From assembly GCA_014529385.2 (NCBI GenBank), contig CM043960.1:33147396-33211395 (forward strand): a stretch of 64,000 bases of DNA, read 5' to 3'. The stretch comes from Adiantum capillus-veneris (lineage: Eukaryota; Streptophyta; Polypodiopsida; Polypodiales; Pteridaceae). Below the pieces are notes generated by a model. The model had not been told where the DNA came from. It saw only the letters and a program-made list of their open reading frames with translations, and did no database searches. Of the stretch, positions 59,003-64,000 are shown piece after piece; the first letter of the stretch is position 1, and each line of letters starts with the position of its first letter. The translations under genes were made by a program, and so were the position numbers.

Positions 59003-59349
59003 GGTAAATGCTACACCTAATGTGAAAATTGCCCGAAAAGAGGAGAAACGAAGCGAGAACAACACGTGCTATATAGCACAAATGGTAGAAGACTGTAAGG
59101 CATCTGTTATGCAAAAACGGCACTGACAAAAATTTTGCACAAAATGACAAAATAGCCTATGCAGTACTGCCTATAGTGGGAACGGAGGCCGAAATGAGCC
59201 CAAATTAAAAATCTGAGCAAACTAACCTATACGAGCTCTCTCGAAATTTTTGTCGATCTGCAAACGCTTGCCAAAGCTCACTCAAATCGGAGAAAACGAG
59301 CAGGCATGTGCTGAAGCTGCTGGCGACTAAGCCCGGGAGGACGCAACCT

Positions 59350-59361
59350 GCTCTGATACCA
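59350..59361 (-). other. Primer binding site of E2-C
   Basis: Minus strand TGGTATCAGAGC next to the LTR end ..CCAACAAT; initiator-Met type. Confidence 0.9.
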
Positions 59362-59363
59362 AT

Positions 59364-59589
59364 TGTTGGAATTAGGGTTGCAGAGAAACACACACATCTT
59401 GGAGAAGATGAAGGAAGCTCAAGGCACACAATAGAGAGTGTATTACTTAGTGTGCAATGGAAAGATAGATAGCCCTAGAGTGATGGGCGTATATACAATG
59501 CACGGGGGAAAAAACTCCTAAAGAGGGAAAAAATGCCATGGCAGTCCTAGTGTGTTCATGCACATCACTACCACATGTATATGGTAACA
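59364..59589 (-). repeat. 5' LTR of E2-C
   Basis: 226 bp, TGTTACC at the start (59,589) and ..TTCCAACA at the end. Confidence 0.9.
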
Positions 59590-60120
59590 AAAAACCTCTA
59601 CTTTTTGTATATCATAGAGATGCGAAACTTAGATTCTTAAGATCAAAGATAGTTGACTGGAAACCCAAGTGTGCATATAGGGGTTTATGCATGCAGTGGT
59701 TGTACGTGCAAATGTTGTAGCAAGAGGCTCTGTGGACTCATGAGGTGAAGGAATGGTTGCAGGGTCACATACTCGTCTCATAGTGAGTCTAATTCAAGCC
59801 ATGAATGCATTGGCTCTTCCTTATAATGATTACTAGTGGGATACCCAACAATATACGAGAGTTAATGCCTTGCTAGTGACCATTAGTTACTTTAGACCTA
59901 ATCTAAACATTTGATATTTGAGACTAGAATCTACCATTCTCTAGTTGAATGTCTTGTTAACTTTGACCCCTTTAGATCTGACCAAAAACAAATTCAGTGG
60001 AGGATTTTCATAGTCAGATGTTTCACTGACCTTAGGTATTGGTGTTGGAGGTTCTGCTAGATTTAATTAATACAACTTAATCTTTGATCCCCCCAAGCAA
60101 CATCAGTCTAAACAAGTCCT
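59590..60120. other. No gene seen
   Basis: Spacer between E2-C and the next gypsy fragment; probably degraded 3' sequence of the latter. Confidence 0.5.
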
Positions 60121-60928
60121 TTAGTCTGACTGTGCCATTAGAGAAAACATAGTCCACTCATAGGATCCTGACCACGTTATTTGCAAATTGGGTTTCTTCG
60201 GGCCTAATATGGACCGGTATAGGAAAACCAAATCTCCTTTTCTGAATTCCCTTACTTTCAGTTTATTGTCATGCCAATGTTGTCTTCGTTGATGCACCAC
60301 TTCCTGTTGCGGAATTTCTCTCTTTGCAATTTTATATAGTTCAAGTAGATAATCTAATCTCTTCTTAAAGGTTGACTTATAATCCATATCATGTTTTATT
60401 GCTAACCTAAAACTAGGAACAATGATTACACTGGTATAATTGCTTCGGTGCCATACACCATTTTGAATGGCGCCATTCCACGTGTGATCTTATGTGATAT
60501 CGTATATGCCTACAGTGCTGTCTAAATCTTCCTATCCTAGGTGTGAGGTTCCTTTTGAGATATCTTAGTCAGAATAATTAGGGATACTAAGGTGTGGACT
60601 TCCAGCTTGATAAAGAAGATTTTTGTTAGGACCTGAATAGTTTCATTTATGAAATTGACCCCTTGATCTAAAAGTATCTCTATTGGGTAGCCATATTGAA
60701 ATATGATACGTTCAATTAGAACCACATTGTGGACCTAGTTGTATTGTTAGGCAATACTTTAGCCTCCACCCATTTCCTAACATAACATATAGCCGTGACT
60801 ATATACTTGTTCTTTGTGGAAGTAACCTTCTTGAATGGTCCTGCGAAATCCAACTCCCATTTCACGAATATTCTTAAGGGTTGTATTGTGGTCAAAGGTG
60901 TCATATCTATTGCAATGGGTGTGCCCAT
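60121..60928 (-). pseudogene. Gypsy integrase remnant
   Basis: KWELDFAGPFKKVTSTKNKY (first Asp, rve core) at about 60,860; LLDQGVNFINETI (second Asp) near 60,660; MVYGTEAIIPV near 60,440; C-terminal RQQHWHDNKLKV..KGDLVFLY at 60,200-60,290. At least three breaks. Confidence 0.75.
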
Positions 60929-61246
60929 TCTCTAGAAAATACTATATGTTTTGCAAAAAAATCTCACACTTGATATCATACTCTATCACCATAACTCTGC
61001 TTGCAAAATCTTCTTATAAACTAATGTCAATAGAAAAATGTCCGCCTGAACTACCACTATGGATTTCAGTGATCACTTGCATACTTTTTTGCATGGGTAC
61101 ACATCTTCTCAACACTTTCTCAATGCCTAGTTTGTATAGAGATCCAACTATGATAGTAAATTTTAGATTTTCATAATTAGAATCTTTTTACTAGACTAAA
61201 ACCAGTCTTTTAGAAATCCACCCTACTGTAGGAGATCATATAAATC

Positions 61247-62090
61247 CTACCACTTTACATTAAATTCCTCAATTGTCACTGTCTGAAATAATTTAGCATC
61301 TACTTGCTCATCCCTCAAGGACGTCAATGAGATATCTTCAGTACTTCTAGATAGGAAACCTGCACCACATTGAGTCTTGCCAGGCTTGTGGAAAATCTTA
61401 AATTCAAATTCCAAAATAAACAGTATCCATCCGATTAACCTTCCTTGGATGACCACTTTATAAATCAGATGGAGTAAGGCTCGATGATCAATATAATATC
61501 TTTCCCAACAAATAATGTCTAAATTTGTGGCACTTAATAGAATTCTTAGTGCTTCCCTTTTTGTGGTTAAATACCCTTCCTTTTTCGTGTTGAATCTGCG
61601 AATGGAAAAATATACTCGATAATGTGTTTTTCCATCGAGTTGTGCCAAAATAGCCCACATCACTATACTAGAGGCATATGAAAAACAACCTCCCATTTTG
61701 GTTGGCGAAGCATCGATTTCATACTGATAGCATTCTTCAAAGATTGAAGCCTAGCTTCACATTTTTGATTCCACATAAACTTAACTTCCTTCTAAATTCA
61801 TTCATATAATGGAATGGCCTTTGTTGTGAATATATGAATAAGCCTTTGATAGAAATTAATGTACCCTAGAAATAAACTCAATTCAGATACGTTCATTGTT
61901 ACTCTACCTTGTTAAACACTTTGGATCTTGTCTTCAACCATTTCTATACCATTTTTGGACACAATATGTTCTAACAGTTGTTCCTTCTAGAGCATGAATA
62001 CTGACTTAAAGGGATTCACACAGATTCTCTTTTCTCTGCATCTCTCAAATACCATCTCCAAAAATAGGAGATGCATTTTGTAATGGAATT
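61247..62090 (-). pseudogene. Gypsy RT thumb and RNase H remnant
   Basis: VFERCREKRICVNPFKSVF and FLGYINFYQRLI (RT end) lie at 61,870-62,080 with stops; the 61,247-61,696 frame has EGYLTTKREALRILLSATN, YYIDHRALLHLI and FKIFHKPGKTQCGAGFLSRS, the RNase H. Confidence 0.75.
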
Positions 62091-62211
62091 GCCTATTTAA
62101 CTTGAGAGTAGCGGAAATTTATGAGAGTACTTTTGAGAAATGAATTTGTGAGCATAACGGGTGAACATTATTGAAGATAGCAACATAATCATAGCAATTA
62201 GTTAACTTGGC

Positions 62212-62502
62212 ATGAGCAATACTTTTGCAAGAGAGAATTTAGAGAACATGACAACAGTTGAGGACCGGATTTATGTGGAGCCGGTCCCCTCTCCAATAGG
62301 CATTTGTATTATGATTTCTCCCATTAAGAGAGACTTGTTACAATACAATCTTTGTATTCCTTGTGACCTAGGTGATGCAATGAATATGGAAAGCTTTATG
62401 CATCACAAGCATAACATAAACTTGAAGGAAGCTTTAACTATCCCAAGCCTCAGTCCCAAGACCTCAAACACCTTCAAAGGTGGAGAGAGTGTTAGAAGCT
62501 GA
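62212..62502 (+). CDS. Unrecognised 96-codon ORF before the gypsy LTR
   Basis: Starts MSNTFARENLENMTTVEDR, with no signal peptide or membrane segment. It ends inside the LTR start, so it may be the last internal sequence of a plus-strand element. No family recognised. Confidence 0.25.
   Translation: MSNTFARENLENMTTVEDRIYVEPVPSPIGICIMISPIKRDLLQYNLCIPCDLGDAMNMESFMHHKHNINLKEALTIPSLSPKTSNTFKGGESVRS
62476..62489 (+). other. Polypurine tract before the gypsy LTR
   Basis: AAAGGTGGAGAGAG immediately precedes TGTTAGAAGC. Confidence 0.6.
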
Positions 62503-63421
62503 ACACACCCCACGGCTGTAACTACTCGGAGGACTATTATTTTTTGTAATTATTCATTCATTGAGGGAAACCTGATTTTTCACCTTGTAATTATTGGGAC
62601 TTACAGAAGTTTCCAGATTGTATCCCAGTTTTGATAGTTAGATTGAGTAGATGGTTGATTTTGGAACTTTAGGGTTTGAGAAATTGTAAGGTATATATAC
62701 CACTTTTTGACCTTATGAAAAACCTTTTGTCATTTCAAAAACAAGTTTGAAGTCTGTGAGTGAGCGTACTGTGTACGAGAGAGAGAGTGTGAGCTTCATC
62801 TTGACGCTACGTGTGCTCCGGTGGTCGGAATTGAGTGCGGAGAAGTGCAGCGTGTTGCCCCGACGAGAGCTACGCGCCGATACCTACATTGCGCGCGTAC
62901 GGTCTGGTCTTGCGAGCTCCTTCTATGAGCTTCATAGAGTGTTTGGGTGAGTATACATTGTCCGATTTTGCATTGCAGCATATCCACACGTTCGCATTGA
63001 GTAGAACTACACATTAGGCACTTTAGATTTCGAAAACGAAGACCTGCAGATTATGGCCAGACATCCTACGTGTTTCTGCACCGGGTGTTTTGGGTCTGGA
63101 TTTTGGTTCATAGATCCTAGGGAGAGCGACCTATTGGTATTGGTAGGGTCTCCTTCAAGTTCTATGGTGTTTCGAGATTGTTTGATGGGTGTTCAACTCT
63201 AGAAAGTGTTGTAGGAAGTTTCCTCTTATGCACTCTTGAAGGCTGTGACTTAGACAATTGGTAGAGACCTCTGTAGGAATTAGTTAGGAGTCGGTCGAGT
63301 GTAGGTTGACACCTTATGCTTGCTTCCACGCGCCTGCGGGTCGAGCTTCGTCCTTAGCTGACATTACATGTTAGGTGAGTTCTCGCTGTGCTGGCGTCCG
63401 TTGCGGCGTATCCGTCCAACA
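62490..63421 (+). repeat. 932-bp gypsy LTR
   Basis: Begins TGTTAGAAGCTGAACACACC and ends ..TATCCGTCCAACA, with inverted TGTT/AACA ends. A TATA box AAGGTATATATACC at about 62,690 and the downstream GAGAGAGAGTG leader-like sequence mark a promoter (U3/R). Confidence 0.75.
62688..62701 (+). promoter_or_regulatory. TATA box in the gypsy LTR
   Basis: GGTATATATACC, about 200 bp into the LTR. Confidence 0.55.
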
Positions 63422-63422
63422 T

Positions 63423-63440
63423 TGGCGCCGCTGCCGGGGA
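63423..63440 (+). other. tRNA-Asp-type primer binding site
   Basis: TGGCGCCGCTGCCGGGGA, one base from the TGGCGCCGTTGCCGGGGA used by Athila/Tat gypsy elements, one base after the LTR end. Confidence 0.85.
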
Positions 63441-64000
63441 TGAAAACCTTAGGTAGGTGACCGAGACTAATCCTTGAGGATTGGGATTTTTGGCTTGCCA
63501 AGAGTCTCACTTTACATTTAGATAGAATCAGAGGGTGGAGGACTCTCTAGGTCTTAAAGGGAGTCTAAGAAGCGTGTGTGTGGCCTAGATCCTTCGACTT
63601 AGGTAGATGAGGTAGACTTAGGTAGTTTTAGGTGGTAGTTGAGTTCTAGAGTAGGAGTTGGAGTGGTAGAAGCGGTGAGAGGAGAGCTTGAGATTCCGGA
63701 GAGGCGAAAAAGCAACCAAAAACACCATTATCACCATTTCACATGATAGGTAGGAGTAGAGTAAGTAGGACATCATGATTCAGGATCTAGAGCATTCATG
63801 CATGTACACTTGCTTGGTAAAATCATTACAAGTTTGTAAAAAACGCAAAAAGACGCAAAAGTGTGTTTGAAAGCCTAATTGAAGTCCAAAAGTGACTGTG
63901 AATGTTTTTGATAGATCTACAGAGCATCAGGAGCATTCCTGTTAGAAAAAACTTTAATTTTAAGCCAGGAGACATCCTACGCGTAGGATGTCTATAGGTT
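63441..64000 (+). other. Leader of a gypsy element, runs off the right edge
   Basis: Non-coding; gag expected beyond the window. It includes a 24-bp palindrome at 63,970-63,993. Confidence 0.6.

Larger units (their letters stand above)
54544..59589 (-). mobile_element. Copia element E2-C, nearly full length
   Basis: Same family as E2-A and E2-B but retaining RT and RNase H. The 5' LTR (59,364-59,589) is complete; the 3' LTR (54,544-54,689) lacks its last 80 bp, so no target duplication can be read. Over the shared 146 bp the LTRs differ at roughly ten positions. Coding frames are broken at several points. Confidence 0.9.
60121..62090 (-). mobile_element. Ty3/gypsy pol fragment, Tat/Athila-like
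   Basis: Contiguous minus-strand remains of RT thumb, RNase H and integrase in the normal order, with many stops. LTRs, gag and protease are absent. Clade suggested by MVYGTEAIIPV and KPGKTQCGA motifs. Confidence 0.8.

Overview
This window is nuclear DNA from a land plant. The only gene that looks intact is an intron-less plant Qa-SNARE (syntaxin) on the minus strand near 52.1-53.0 kb. The rest is mostly nested transposable elements with features typical of plant genomes: initiator-Met-type primer binding sites (TGGTATCAGAGC), Ty1/copia and Ty3/gypsy (chromovirus and Tat/Athila-like) polyproteins, a CACTA element with a TNP2-type transposase, and long CA/GA microsatellites. I cannot fix the species. 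A large repeat-rich genome such as a fern or another non-model plant fits, but that is inference.

Layout. 1-0.35 kb: minus-strand remnant resembling a protein-kinase N-lobe. 0.55-12.9 kb: a nested complex. A non-autonomous LTR element (called X here) lies in tandem copies. Copia element E1 is inserted in one X copy. The 3' part of E1 plus flanking X sequence (about 8,893-12,935) is inverted. 12.9-15.3 kb: no gene seen. 15.3-16.9 kb: DNA element with about 130-bp imperfect terminal inverted repeats and internal 18-bp repeats. 17.0-20.1 kb: TATA-type promoter, about 14 copies of an AT-rich ~150-bp tandem repeat, then a 47-codon basic/acidic ORF. 21.6-26.2 kb: minus-strand Ty3/gypsy chromovirus with broken frames, joined at its LTR/PBS boundary to a truncated copia element.

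26.2-37.9 kb: two copies (E2-A, E2-B) of a minus-strand copia family in a tandem direct duplication of about 3.06 kb. A younger plus-strand copia element (E3: two 192-bp LTRs, 5-bp target duplication AAGTT, only three frame-breaking lesions) is inserted in the first duplicated unit. 37,912-44,997: CACTA element with TTC target duplications, a TNP2/DUF4218/DUF4216 transposase pseudogene and large internal tandem arrays. 45-51 kb: AT-rich DNA without a convincing gene, containing a 149-bp near-perfect hairpin. 51-54.5 kb: the syntaxin and its flanks. 54.5-59.6 kb: a third, nearly full-length copy (E2-C) of the E2 copia family. 60.1-62.1 kb: minus-strand Tat/Athila-like gypsy pol fragment. 62.5-64.0 kb: a 932-bp gypsy LTR bounded by both a polypurine tract and a tRNA-Asp-type PBS, followed by leader sequence.

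The most informative content is the recoverable history of rearrangement. A CACTA element inserted; a tandem duplication followed whose breakpoint lies 24 bp inside that element; E3 then inserted in one duplicated unit. At the left end, X tandem copies were invaded by E1 and a segment was then inverted. I see no CRISPR array, bacterial operon, rRNA or tRNA gene. No previously undescribed biochemical system is evident. The strongest uncharacterised items are the 149-bp hairpin, the promoter / 150-bp array / small-ORF unit, and the X non-autonomous family.
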